Below are positions 9,460 to 18,822 of a DNA stretch of 64,000 nt, one piece after another (within the stretch, counting starts at the first letter, position 1; each line of letters starts with the position of its first letter). Under the pieces are notes generated by a model. The model did not search any database. It saw only the letters and a program-made list of their open reading frames with translations, and was not told the origin of the DNA. The DNA comes from Cyanobacterium stanieri LEGE 03274 (GTDB lineage Bacteria > Cyanobacteriota > Cyanobacteriia > Cyanobacteriales > Cyanobacteriaceae), in NCBI RefSeq assembly GCF_015207825.1, contig NZ_JADEWC010000007.1, positions 56,124-120,123 of the forward strand, given 5' to 3'. Position numbers and translations under genes: made by a program.

Positions 9460-9861
9460 ATGGCAAATTTAGAAGGACTTTTGCGCATGGCAGAGGATGA
9501 GTTAACCGAATATAGCACCACGGCTCGTAAAATTGAGAAGTTACGCCGTAAAATCGGTATTGCTTTACCCTACAATCAACAACAACAATTAAAGCAGGAG
9601 TTGTTAGACAAAAAGCCTAAGGGTATTTTATTCAAAAAAATAGAAGAAAGTCGTCAAACCTTCGCCCTTCCTTTTTGGGGTATTGCGGGATTGGGATTAT
9701 TATTTGGCATATCTTCCCAACAGTATCTTGATTTTATCGCAACGGCGATCGCCCTTCCCATTGCTATCAAAATTCAACAACTAGGCTGGAAATTAGAAGC
9801 CCAAACTCTTTTACTCAAAACCTTTGAAGATATTGAAGAAAGAATGAAAAATAATTCTTAA
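9460..9861 (+). CDS. Hypothetical membrane-associated protein
   Basis: The 133-residue product has a charged helical N-terminal half (residues 1-65, rich in Lys and Glu) and then a hydrophobic hairpin, roughly residues 70-105 (FALPFWGIAGLGLLFG and YLDFIATAIALPIAI). It ends in another amphipathic helix. I do not recognise a family. It follows accC by 54 bp on the same strand, so it may be co-transcribed. It overlaps the convergent DUF4332 gene by 4 bp. Confidence 0.72.
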   Translation: MANLEGLLRMAEDELTEYSTTARKIEKLRRKIGIALPYNQQQQLKQELLDKKPKGILFKKIEESRQTFALPFWGIAGLGLLFGISSQQYLDFIATAIALPIAIKIQQLGWKLEAQTLLLKTFEDIEERMKNNS

Positions 9862-10271
9862 TTCTTACCTATGGTTAACTGTTTTGCTTCCTTAATCCAT
9901 TGCTCTACAAGGGATATGGGGGGGCATAAATCTTTTCTTTTGAAGGTTGATACCTGAAGACGCATAATTTGACGATGCAGTTGTGGAGCGGATGTGGTGC
10001 TAAGGTGTTTTAGGGAAGGAATACCCGCATGGAGTAACAAACCGCAATATTTTGTTCCAATACTCTGCGCACAAGCTAAATTAGATAAAGCAACCCATTT
10101 ACTGAGTAGTTTAATGTTTAATCCCATTTTACTGGCGAGTAATGTTTTTTGTTGTGGGTTGGTGGTGCTTTTGAGTAAATCGATATTGGTTTGGATACCA
10201 TGGGATTGTAGTTGTTTAACTTCTAGGGGATGAATTCCGGGGAGCTGGGCGATCGCAACGGAAAGTATCAT
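9858..10271 (-). CDS. DUF4332-like helix-hairpin-helix protein
   Basis: The 137-residue protein has two helix-hairpin-helix-like units. One is near the N-terminus (LPGIHPLEVKQLQSHGIQTNIDLL) and one in the middle (YCGLLLHAGIPSLKHLSTTSAPQLHRQI). It ends with a PPISLVEQWIKEAKQL helix, matching the general layout of DUF4332 proteins. Such folds often bind nucleic acid, but no function is established here. Its 3' end overlaps the upstream convergent gene by 4 bp, and it is divergent from the histidine kinase at 10383. Confidence 0.72.
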   Translation of the reverse strand: MILSVAIAQLPGIHPLEVKQLQSHGIQTNIDLLKSTTNPQQKTLLASKMGLNIKLLSKWVALSNLACAQSIGTKYCGLLLHAGIPSLKHLSTTSAPQLHRQIMRLQVSTFKRKDLCPPISLVEQWIKEAKQLTIGKN

Positions 10272-10382
10272 AATAAAAGATAATAATAAATTGTGGAGAG
10301 TTTGTTGTTTAAACTGATAGGTAACATTTTTACATATTGAATAAAATAAATTTTAACGGATTCCAACCCCTGTGATTGCTTC

Positions 10383-13202
10383 ATGGCTAATAACTCTAAA
10401 TCAAGCTCCGCCCTGCGTAAAATTTGGTTAAATTGGACATTAAAAACTAAGCTAGGTTTTTCATTTGCTACCCTAACTTTTGCTGTCTCCATTATTTTTA
10501 GCTTAATGGTGGGACAATGGGTAAAACACCAAGTAGAAGAAGATAAAACCTTTTTACTCAAACAAATTAACCGAGAATTATTAACTAGCTTTCAACAGGG
10601 AATGTTGGAACGTTATAAAGATATAAATAATATAGCCGTATTATCTGAATTTCGCTCCACCACAGGTAATAATGAAGCAAGGCGTTTTTTACTCAATCAG
10701 TTACAAGAAAACTATACCAATTATGCTTGGATTGGTTTTGCTAATAATGAAGGGGTTGTGGAGGTTAGCACAGGGCAAATTTTGGAGGGGGTAAATGTCA
10801 ATCAGCGCCCCTGGTTTGTGGAAGGTTTACAATCTTCTTTTGTGGGAGATGTCCATGATGCGAAGTTATTGGCGAAAATTCTTCCTCCCCCTGATGATGG
10901 TGATGTGTTACGTTTTTTAGATATATCTACCCCCGTATATGATGAGAATGGGCAGTTAAGGGGGGTGTTGGGGGCGCATTTGAGTTGGGAATGGGTGAAG
11001 TCGTTGGAAGATAGTTTGATGAGGAATATCGGGCAACAAGGGCAAATTGATGTGCTAATTGTTAGTCAGGAGGGGGATATTCTTCTTAATTCGGGCAGGG
11101 AAGATATGGGAGATTTAAAGATTGATAAAAATCTTTTTTTGGAGTTACCCACCCAGAGTGATGGTTATGTGAGTAAACGGGCTAATATTGATAATCGAGA
11201 ATATTTGATCAGTTATGGTGTGGATCAGGGTTATTTAGATTATCCAGGGTTAGGGTGGCGAGTGGTGGTAAAGCAAGAAAGTGCGATCGCCTTTAAACCT
11301 GCCTATTATTTACAAAAACAGGTGCTATTTTGGGGTTTAGTGTTAGCCAGTATCGCTTCAATTATCGGTTGGAAAATAGCCCAAAGGGTTACCAAACCCA
11401 TATTAACCCTTAGTAAACAAGCAGAAAATATTACCGCAGGGGATAGGGAAAACTCTATCCAAGTTTATCAGGGTAAAGATGCGATCGCCATTTTATCCTC
11501 TAGTTTACATAAACTTGTCCATACCCTCATAAAACAAGAAAAAAGTCTCAAAAAAATTAATCAAGAATTAGAAAAAAAAGTACGTCATCGCACAGAAGAA
11601 TTAGAAAAAGCCAAAGAATTGGCAGAAAAAGCTAATCGGGCTAAAAGTGAATTTCTCTCTAGTATGAGCCATGAATTAAGAACCCCCCTTAATGCTATTC
11701 TAGGGTTTGCTCAATTGATGGGAGATGATCAACATTTGAGCGGTGAAAACAAAGAAAATTTAATGATTATCATCAAAAGTGGAGAACATTTATTATCCCT
11801 TATTAATGATGTTTTGGACTTATCAAAAATTGAAGCAGGTAAAATCACCCTCAACGAAAATCCCTTCAATTTCCAAGAAGTTTTAGCCTCTCTCAAGTCA
11901 ATGTTACAAATTAAAGCCACAGAAAAAAATGTCCAACTAAACTTTAATTTACAAGAGGATTTACCAGAATTTATTATCACCGATGAAGGAAAACTCAGAC
12001 AAGTCTTATTAAACCTCCTCAGTAACTCGATCAAATTTACTAAAAAAGGTAGTGTTAACCTTCATGCCGAATTGTTAAACCCCCATACTCTCCATTTTCG
12101 GGTAGAAGATACGGGAATGGGTATTGCCCCCGATGAATTAGGGAAGTTATTTTCGAGCTTTTTTCAGTCTCAGTCGGGGCGACAATCACAACAAGGCAGC
12201 GGCTTGGGTTTAATTATCTCCCAAGAATTTGTTCATTTGATGGGGGGTAATATTCAAGTTACCAGTGTGATGAATAAGGGTAGCATTTTTGATTTTACTA
12301 TCTCCTTTAAATCAGCCGATGCGCCTAGTATTTTGCCCCTGATGGAAAATAATCATCAACAATTACGTTTAGCGCCTAGTCAATCTCTTTATCGTATCTT
12401 GGTGGTGGATGATAATGAAAGTAATCGTAAATTATTAACTAAGTTATTGATTCCCGTTGGTTTTCAAGTTAAACAGGCAGAAGATGGATTAGAGGCGATC
12501 GCCCGTACTCAAAATTGGTATCCTCACCTCATTTTAATGGATATTGGAATGCCTAATATGAATGGGGATGAAGCCACCAAAATTATCAAAAAATGGAGTA
12601 AAGAAAACGCACAAAATATCGTTATCATTGCCCTTACTGCCCACGCTTTTATGGAAGAAAGACAAATAATTTTAGCCTCAGGGTGTGATGACGTTATTAG
12701 TAAACCATTTTCTCAGGCTCTTTTGTTTGAAAAAATTAAAGATTACCTCAACCTAGAATATATCTATGAAACTCCCCTAACCATAGAAAGATTGACAGTA
12801 ATTGAAAAAGAAACCTATATTCAATCAAATAATACTACCAAAATTTTGATCGCCGAAGATAATCGAGTCAATCAAAAACTGCTTGTCAATTTAATCAAAA
12901 AAATTGGTTACAGTGCCGATGTGGCTAGTAATGGGGCCGAAGTTATCAACGCCCTTGAAACAAAAAGATACGATTTAATTTTTATGGATATGGAAATGCC
13001 CATCATGGATGGGTTAGAAGCTACCCGAAAAATTCATCAACTTTACACCCCTGAAACAATTCCCGCTATTGTGGCGATGACTGCCAATGATGATGATGAT
13101 AGTCGGGGAAAATGTTTTCATGTGGGTATGAATGATTATCTTACTAAGCCTATTAATGTGCAAAAACTCACTAGGGTTATTAAAAAATATGTTAGTAATT
13201 GA
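10383..13202 (+). CDS. Hybrid sensor histidine kinase with two receiver domains
   Basis: This 939-residue membrane kinase has a first transmembrane helix (about 20-45), a large periplasmic sensor resembling a dCache fold (about 45-305, with YAWIGFANNEG and RPWFVEGLQ-type motifs), and a second helix (about 313-333). HAMP, a coiled coil, HisKA with phospho-acceptor His430 in SMSHELRTPLNAILGF, and an HATPase domain (VEDTGMGIAPDELGKLF, GSGLGL) follow. Two receivers come last, with Asp720 (LMDIGMPN) and Asp869 (FMDMEMPIMDG). No response regulator with an output domain is adjacent, so it probably feeds a phosphorelay or acts through its receivers. Ligand is unknown. Confidence 0.93.
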   Translation: MANNSKSSSALRKIWLNWTLKTKLGFSFATLTFAVSIIFSLMVGQWVKHQVEEDKTFLLKQINRELLTSFQQGMLERYKDINNIAVLSEFRSTTGNNEARRFLLNQLQENYTNYAWIGFANNEGVVEVSTGQILEGVNVNQRPWFVEGLQSSFVGDVHDAKLLAKILPPPDDGDVLRFLDISTPVYDENGQLRGVLGAHLSWEWVKSLEDSLMRNIGQQGQIDVLIVSQEGDILLNSGREDMGDLKIDKNLFLELPTQSDGYVSKRANIDNREYLISYGVDQGYLDYPGLGWRVVVKQESAIAFKPAYYLQKQVLFWGLVLASIASIIGWKIAQRVTKPILTLSKQAENITAGDRENSIQVYQGKDAIAILSSSLHKLVHTLIKQEKSLKKINQELEKKVRHRTEELEKAKELAEKANRAKSEFLSSMSHELRTPLNAILGFAQLMGDDQHLSGENKENLMIIIKSGEHLLSLINDVLDLSKIEAGKITLNENPFNFQEVLASLKSMLQIKATEKNVQLNFNLQEDLPEFIITDEGKLRQVLLNLLSNSIKFTKKGSVNLHAELLNPHTLHFRVEDTGMGIAPDELGKLFSSFFQSQSGRQSQQGSGLGLIISQEFVHLMGGNIQVTSVMNKGSIFDFTISFKSADAPSILPLMENNHQQLRLAPSQSLYRILVVDDNESNRKLLTKLLIPVGFQVKQAEDGLEAIARTQNWYPHLILMDIGMPNMNGDEATKIIKKWSKENAQNIVIIALTAHAFMEERQIILASGCDDVISKPFSQALLFEKIKDYLNLEYIYETPLTIERLTVIEKETYIQSNNTTKILIAEDNRVNQKLLVNLIKKIGYSADVASNGAEVINALETKRYDLIFMDMEMPIMDGLEATRKIHQLYTPETIPAIVAMTANDDDDSRGKCFHVGMNDYLTKPINVQKLTRVIKKYVSN

Positions 13203-13218
13203 CAATTAATAAACTCTA

Positions 13219-13457
13219 ATACGAAGTTCGGATAATTTGTGATCATATAGATTGTATCTTCGTACCCCCACCGTGTAATGAATTACACGGCTAACGATGG
13301 TTCTTTCAATAAATTGAACTTATTGTACCTTTACTCCCTATCACCCTTACTCCTCATCTCCAAGCCATTGCCCATTCCCTATTGCCAAACTAAACTAAAA
13401 ATCATACCTTAATTCACCAACGCCCTAGTTTGTAAGTGATTAAACGGACTTGATATT
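13219..13457. repeat. Palindrome-bearing mobile-element-like repeat, with nested fragment
   Basis: This element lies between the convergent histidine kinase and ppx genes. It begins GAAGTTCGGATAAT, carries the 9-bp-stem palindrome CCGTGTAAT-GA-ATTACACGG (13271-13290), then TTCAATAAATTGAACT, and ends ACGGACTTGATATT. Its ends are partial inverted repeats of one another (ATCAAGT-type). About 90 bp near its right side are foreign. They contain the right end of the other repeat family (about 13391-13424, ATCATACCTTAATTCACC), so this copy seems to have been invaded and then decayed. Confidence 0.7.
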
Positions 13458-13487
13458 AAACTATTATCCCAAACAGAAGTTTTTTAG

Positions 13488-15182
13488 TTAATTGGTAAGG
13501 GTGGCTAGTACTTTAACTTCAAACTCGTTTTCAAAAATTGGTTTTTTGTAGTCCAAATTCCATAACTCCAGCGCACAGTCATCATTTTTAACAGTGGGAA
13601 TTAGTTGTAAATGTAATTTTTTGTATTCCGAGTCATATTTACATTCTAAATCCTTGATAGCCCCAATCTGACGACGATCAAGGGCGATCGCAAGGCGTAA
13701 CATAGCACTCATTTGTTTAATTATTTTACGATTATCATGGGCAAGACAATAATAAGACTCATGTTTGCGTTTCGGTTTACTCTTGCGATGATAACGGGCA
13801 ATTTGGGCGATTAACTCCACCTCAATTTCTGTAAAGCCTAAAAGTTCAGCATGGCGAATTAAATAATAAGAATGTTTATGGTGCGCCCCGTGGGAAATAT
13901 ATAAACCACAATTATGAAGAATGGCCGCCGCCCATAGATATTCCCTCTCCTTCTCTCCCCAATCATGTAACTCCCCTTGGGTTTGGTCAAAAATCTTCAG
14001 AGCAAATTGAGCAATCCTCTGGGCATGGGGTAAATCCACCTGATATTTATGGGCAATTTTCATCACACTACGGGCGCGCACATTGGTTTGGAAAACAAGA
14101 CGATTTTCAATGTAGCCATTTTGTAACATCCAATCAACGATAATCCCTTCACGCAAAGCCCTTTCACAAATGGTGATAGAATCAATTTCCAACATGGTCA
14201 TGGCTTCTAATAAAATGGTGATACCCGGTACAATGATTTCTGCCCTACGATCGGACATTCCCGACAAAGAAGCCCTTTCGTCATAGTCCATCTTCAGCAA
14301 TTTTTTAAGGATGGCTTCAATATCCTTCCTCGAAATTTCATAACCGTTGAGGGGATTTGGTTCACTACCTTGGGTATCCATGGCATGGATAACGGCAATG
14401 GTTTCAATGGTGCCAGATGTACCCACCAACAGGGGTTTTTCCTTTTCTGGTAGGGCGTTTTTAAATTCATCCACGGGACGCTCTAACATTCCTCTGATAT
14501 AGGCTTGGAGACGGATAAATTCTTTTTCACTAACGGGATCTGTGGTGATAAAATCTTGGGAGAGCCTTACAGCGCCTACTTTGGTACTACTCAAGTGACG
14601 AGTTTCTTGGGGATCGGCCAATACCATTTCCGTTGAGCCACCCCCAATGTCGATTACACTATGGATTCTCCCTTCAAAATCCATGCCCGATAGTACCCCT
14701 AAATAAATTCTTCTGGCTTCTTCTTGTCCTGAAATTAAATCAACTTTGATGCCTAATTCTGATTCTATACGGCTCAAAAATTCGATGCCGTTAGGGGCTT
14801 CCCTGGTGGCGCTGGTGGCTACGGCAATGATTTGATCTACTTTTAGACTATCGGCTAAGTCTTTACACCGTTTGAGGGCAGATAACGACCTTTCCATGGC
14901 TTCTACCGTTAGATTACCATTTTCTAAGTTGCGATCGCCCAGCCTCACTGTATCTTTTTCCTTAGCAATTATCGTAAACGAAGGAATTTGAGCATTAATT
15001 TCCACCACCACCATATGAATGGAATTCGTACCAATATCGATCGCCCCCAGGGTACAATCCTTTAATTGACGAGAACTATTTAAGCTCTGATAAGCAACAG
15101 ATTGATTATTAATATTTACCATCATAAAATTGCTCAAAGATAGCGGTAGTGGTGGTTTTGTCCTGTAGGTTAACTCTACCAT
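13488..15182 (-). CDS. ppx: Ppx/GppA family exopolyphosphatase
   Basis: Members hydrolyse inorganic polyphosphate or pppGpp. The 564-residue protein has the ASKHA phosphate loop GAIDIGTNSIHMVVVE, GQEEARRIYLGVLSG, VIDIGGGSTEMVLAD and GTSGTIETIAVIH. A C-terminal HD-like helical part (about 370-510) contains AAILHNCGLYISHGAHHKHSYY and IARYHRKS. Length is typical of the long form with the HD-like domain. The first 40 residues before GAIDIGT are unusually long, and an internal Met-Met at residues 20-21 is an alternative start. Substrate choice between polyP and pppGpp cannot be decided here. Confidence 0.9.
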   Translation of the reverse strand: MVELTYRTKPPLPLSLSNFMMVNINNQSVAYQSLNSSRQLKDCTLGAIDIGTNSIHMVVVEINAQIPSFTIIAKEKDTVRLGDRNLENGNLTVEAMERSLSALKRCKDLADSLKVDQIIAVATSATREAPNGIEFLSRIESELGIKVDLISGQEEARRIYLGVLSGMDFEGRIHSVIDIGGGSTEMVLADPQETRHLSSTKVGAVRLSQDFITTDPVSEKEFIRLQAYIRGMLERPVDEFKNALPEKEKPLLVGTSGTIETIAVIHAMDTQGSEPNPLNGYEISRKDIEAILKKLLKMDYDERASLSGMSDRRAEIIVPGITILLEAMTMLEIDSITICERALREGIIVDWMLQNGYIENRLVFQTNVRARSVMKIAHKYQVDLPHAQRIAQFALKIFDQTQGELHDWGEKEREYLWAAAILHNCGLYISHGAHHKHSYYLIRHAELLGFTEIEVELIAQIARYHRKSKPKRKHESYYCLAHDNRKIIKQMSAMLRLAIALDRRQIGAIKDLECKYDSEYKKLHLQLIPTVKNDDCALELWNLDYKKPIFENEFEVKVLATLTN

Positions 15183-15387
15183 AAATCAATGAATAATTGA
15201 TATAGTTGCGGTGAAATAAGAGATAATAAATAAAAGCAAATCAAAAATCAGAAGAAAAATGCTCAATGTAGATAAAATACTGAAACAAGACTAATACCCA
15301 TAGAGCAACAAAAAAAATTAAACCCATCAAGCATATATTAAAAAACTTACATTTTGCCCACCTAAAATATATCAATCAACCATAAAT

Positions 15388-15699
15388 ATGAACTACAAAA
15401 AACCACTACAACTATTAACCATTACTAGCCTTCTCATCATCCCAACTCAAACAGTTTTTGCCATGCCCGAATGCTACGTCATGGATAGGAGAGGAAAAGT
15501 AATTAACCTCGGATTTCTTTGTAATGCTCAAATAACCTCCAGCGAATCTTCTAACCCCCCAGAAAATTCTAACCCCCCAGAAAATACAACCCCAACCCCC
15601 TCGGAAAATACCATTTTCCCATCCACCGATAACAACAATCAAAATATCCCCACCAATAACCCAATCCCCAACAATCGAACCACCGTACCCACCCTCTAA
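15388..15699 (+). CDS. Small secreted Pro/Asn-rich protein
   Basis: The 103-residue product has a Sec signal peptide (residues 1-25, ending VFAM). A short segment with two cysteines (ECYVMDRRGKVINLGFLC) resembles small exported cyanobacterial proteins I have seen. A low-complexity tail rich in Asn, Pro, Thr and Ser follows. The tail contains two directly repeated S-N-P-P-E-N units at the DNA level (15547-15582). It is probably periplasmic or outer-membrane associated. It precedes the glycosyltransferase gene by 30 bp and may share its transcript. Confidence 0.7.
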   Translation: MNYKKPLQLLTITSLLIIPTQTVFAMPECYVMDRRGKVINLGFLCNAQITSSESSNPPENSNPPENTTPTPSENTIFPSTDNNNQNIPTNNPIPNNRTTVPTL

Positions 15700-15729
15700 A
15701 AAAACCATCTTAAAGCAACATTACATATC

Positions 15730-16671
15730 ATGAGCAAAATTGAACCTTTTGTCTCCGTCATTATTCCCATCTACAATGGAGAAAAAGATATTCCACCATT
15801 AATAGAATGCTTAAAAAATCAAACCTATAACCCTCAAAAAGTAGAATTTATCTTAGTAGATAATAATAGTTCAGATCTTACCTTTAAACTAATACAAGAA
15901 AAAATTCAACCACTAGAAAACATAACCATAAAACCTATTCAAGAACAAGAAATACAAAGTTCTTACGCCGCCCGTAATCGAGGAATAAAAGAAGCACAAG
16001 GAGAAATTATCGCTTTTACCGATGTAGATTGTCGCCCCCAAAAAGACTGGCTAGAAAAATTAGTTCAACCATTTTCAGATCCTAACACTATGATTGTAGC
16101 AGGAGAAATAAAAGCCGTTCAAGGAGATAATATCCTCGAAAAATATGCAGATAAAAGAGAAATTTTATCTCAGAAATATACCCTCGCCAATGAGTTTTCT
16201 CCCTACGGACAAACCGCTAATCTTGCACTCCGCAAAGAAGCCCTCAAGGTAGTAGGATTATTCCGCCCTTATCTAACCACGGGGGGGGATGCGGATATTT
16301 GTTGGCGTATTCTCAAAGAAATTGAATCGGAAATAAAATTTGTCCCCGATGCTTTAGTCTTACATCGTCATCGAGATAATCTGAAAGATTTTCAAAGTCA
16401 ATGGAGGCGTTATGGTAAGTCAGCAAAATATCTTCATCAACTCCACGGCTCAAATTTAATGCCCAATTATTCTACTTCAAAATATAGTTATCGTCTGTTA
16501 GTTTGGTTTATCAAAGAGTTTCCTAAAAATACGCTCAAACTATTAATGGGTAAGGGAAATTTTGTTGATTTAATTCAAACTCCATTGGATATGATGGTTG
16601 GTAGATTGAGAAGTAATGCCCAAAAAAAGGCTAGTTTACCTGAAAAAGCGGAACATATTGAGCGGTTGTAG
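15730..16671 (+). CDS. Family 2 glycosyltransferase
   Basis: The 313-residue protein is a GT-A fold glycosyltransferase. It has PFVSVIIPIYNGEKDIPPLI at the N-terminus, LVDNNSSDLTFKLI, the AARNRGIKEAQGEIIAFTDVD segment with the metal-binding TDVD motif (about 97-100), and GGDADICWRI (about 180-189). It has no obvious membrane span except weak hydrophobicity near the C-terminus. It probably builds a surface polysaccharide; donor and acceptor are unknown. It lies 30 bp downstream of the small secreted-protein gene. Confidence 0.87.
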   Translation: MSKIEPFVSVIIPIYNGEKDIPPLIECLKNQTYNPQKVEFILVDNNSSDLTFKLIQEKIQPLENITIKPIQEQEIQSSYAARNRGIKEAQGEIIAFTDVDCRPQKDWLEKLVQPFSDPNTMIVAGEIKAVQGDNILEKYADKREILSQKYTLANEFSPYGQTANLALRKEALKVVGLFRPYLTTGGDADICWRILKEIESEIKFVPDALVLHRHRDNLKDFQSQWRRYGKSAKYLHQLHGSNLMPNYSTSKYSYRLLVWFIKEFPKNTLKLLMGKGNFVDLIQTPLDMMVGRLRSNAQKKASLPEKAEHIERL

Positions 16672-17078
16672 TTATTTTTTTAATAATTTATTTCTTATAT
16701 TTATATATTTATTTTGTAAATATTCTTAGCAATAAAAGATATTTTTTTATTTTGTTTTATTTTTTTACACTTATTTAATAAGTTATATAATATGATTATT
16801 TTTATATGTTTATATTAAAATTTATTAAGAAAAATCGAGAATATTAATGTAAATTTGTTTCATGGTATAAAATTATTAATATAAACGAGTAAATCCTATG
16901 ATTCCATTCATAGTTAATTGATATTATCAACTTATTTTTACGACTATATAAACTAAAGATAAATTATCTTATGGGTAAGTCGAAAAAAAATATGACATAA
17001 AATGGAGCAAAATAAGGGTTGTGACTTTTTTAAAACAAAAGTTATATATGGTTTTATTATTAATATGAGAGGAAAAAG
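16672..17078. other. Very AT-rich intergenic region
   Basis: About 400 bp of extremely AT-rich sequence with no open frame, hairpin terminator or repeat I can identify. It probably contains the promoter of the GAF gene at 17079, whose ATG is preceded by GAGAGG about 8 nt upstream. Confidence 0.5.
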
Positions 17079-17885
17079 ATGATAAAAACAGACTTAGATA
17101 GCTCTCACCACACCAGAGAAAGACAACCATCTTTAAAATCAGAAGGTTTTTTATTTCAACTATTAGGGGTTACTAACTTTTTAGAGAAAAATAGTAACGT
17201 TGAAACAGGATTAAAAGATTTAGCATACATGAGCGCCCAAATCTTAGAATCTCAGAAATGCTCTATCATGCTATTACAAACCAGAATTATAGATAGCCAT
17301 GGTAATAAAAAACAAGAGCCTTATTTAAGAGTATTTACCCACTATGGTGATTTACCCAAGGAAGCCTACGAAGAAATAACTCAGCTAAATGATGGCATTG
17401 CAGGATATGTTGCTTCTACGGGGGAATGTTTGTTAGTTGAGGATATTAATAAATCTCCATTTGTGCAAGTTGCGAGACAAAAAGAGCATGATTATAAGAG
17501 TTTAATTTCTGCACCTATTTTTATTGGTAATCAGGTAATAGGGGTTATTAATGTTAGTGAGCAAAATAATCATAAACCTTTTAATGAGAAAGATTTAGAA
17601 ATTTTAAAAATATTTGCTTTGTTTATTGGTAAGTCAATACAAATAATTGAGTTACAGAATATGTTGCAGTCAAGATTTCTGGAAATTGCCGTATCTAAAG
17701 AGGTGGAAAAAAGAGGTAATAATATTACTAATATTACCCCAGATCCTGCTAAAGTGTCTCATATTGTGGCGAAGGCTATTTTTAAGGAGTTGAGTAAAGG
17801 TGGTTTTGGCTCTAATCAAATTATTAATATTACTGGGGAAATTCTTGATTTGTTAAGAGAAAAAATACATCGGGAAGAAAGTTAA
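17079..17885 (+). CDS. GAF-domain protein
   Basis: The 268-residue protein has a short N-terminal lead and a GAF domain at about residues 35-190 (SAQILESQKCSIMLLQ, LNDGIAGYVASTGECLLVEDI, SLISAPIFIGNQVIGVINV). An approximately 75-residue helical tail follows. GAF domains bind small ligands, cyclic nucleotides, metal clusters or bilins. No Cys sits at a typical bilin position, so phytochrome-like light sensing is not indicated. No output domain is attached, so it may act as a separate signalling partner. Its last 4 bp overlap the convergent hydrolase gene. Confidence 0.85.
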   Translation: MIKTDLDSSHHTRERQPSLKSEGFLFQLLGVTNFLEKNSNVETGLKDLAYMSAQILESQKCSIMLLQTRIIDSHGNKKQEPYLRVFTHYGDLPKEAYEEITQLNDGIAGYVASTGECLLVEDINKSPFVQVARQKEHDYKSLISAPIFIGNQVIGVINVSEQNNHKPFNEKDLEILKIFALFIGKSIQIIELQNMLQSRFLEIAVSKEVEKRGNNITNITPDPAKVSHIVAKAIFKELSKGGFGSNQIINITGEILDLLREKIHREES

Positions 17886-18742
17886 TTTTGTTCCAAAAAT
17901 TCTTCGATAACTTGATTAAATGATTCTGGTTCAACTAAAAAAGCCCAATGGTTTCCCGGTACTGTTTTAATGGTTAAATTGGGTAAATATTTTTGAAAGG
18001 GTTTAATTTGCCATGAACTTTTATTGAGTCCTTTTTCTGGTTTAATAAAAAGCGTGGGAATGGTAATGGTTTCGGTTAATCCTGCTTGTAGCATGACATC
18101 GGTAAAAATTTCATCTTTGGCGTGGGATGCAAATTTACTTGACCATTGCTGATTTTCGTTTTCGATAATACTATATTCAAACACTTTTTGTTGTAACTCT
18201 GACCAACCTTGATATTGTTTTAGGGATTGGGCGGTATTTTTGGCGGATTGATAATCGGGGAAAGTACCTGTCATTTTGAGAAAAGGTAATACTTTATATA
18301 AAAAAGGGAAAGTAATTTTGCTCCAAGGGGGAATTTTGTTGATATAAAAGGGATCAACTAGAGTCATGGTTTGAAATAATTGGGGGTTTTGTTTTGCCCA
18401 AATGGGTACTAGTTTGGCGCTCCAGGAGTGGGCGAGGATATGAATTTTATTCCATTGTAGGTGATGGAGAAGGGCTTCTAGGTCGTTGATGATGTGGTGG
18501 GTAAAGTAACCCGTTGTGGGTTTACTGCTGTTGCCGTGTCCTCTGAGGTCGGGGGCAACGATATGATATTTTGATTGTAGGTATTCTCCTAAATTCTGCC
18601 ATACTAGGCTATGGTCGGCCATACCGTGTAATAGTAATAGGGGAGTTTTTCCTTGATGCCATTCTAGGTAAGATATTTCGATGTTGCGGTTTGTTATGAA
18701 TGTTTTTCTGGTTGTCATGGTTAGGGGCGCTGGAAAAAGCAA
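17882..18742 (-). CDS. Alpha/beta hydrolase
   Basis: The 286-residue protein has the alpha/beta hydrolase fold: an oxyanion-hole segment LLLLHGMADHSLVW, VAPDLRGHGNSSKP, a nucleophile elbow ILAHSWSAKLVPIW (Ser in HSWSA, departing from GxSxG), and a C-terminal VPGNHWAFLVEP carrying the likely catalytic His. Substrate is unknown; esterase, epoxide hydrolase and dehalogenase remain possible. The first methionine gives an eight-residue extension before MTTRKTF, which is the more likely start (about 18718). Confidence 0.85.
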   Translation of the reverse strand: MLFPAPLTMTTRKTFITNRNIEISYLEWHQGKTPLLLLHGMADHSLVWQNLGEYLQSKYHIVAPDLRGHGNSSKPTTGYFTHHIINDLEALLHHLQWNKIHILAHSWSAKLVPIWAKQNPQLFQTMTLVDPFYINKIPPWSKITFPFLYKVLPFLKMTGTFPDYQSAKNTAQSLKQYQGWSELQQKVFEYSIIENENQQWSSKFASHAKDEIFTDVMLQAGLTETITIPTLFIKPEKGLNKSSWQIKPFQKYLPNLTIKTVPGNHWAFLVEPESFNQVIEEFLEQN

Positions 18743-18822
18743 GGTTGATTTATTATCGTCTCATGAAGAATTATTATCCCAAATAAAGGTTATTTACCTA
18801 ACACTTAATACCTAATCATTAT

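Noticed and set aside
10268..10561. Minus-strand frame over the histidine kinase start
   Set aside because: It overlaps the kinase N-terminus and transmembrane helix and shows no protein-like pattern of its own.
13219..13457. Small RNA gene from the palindrome
   Set aside because: The same sequence recurs with mobile-element-like ends at several loci, so a repeat explains it better.
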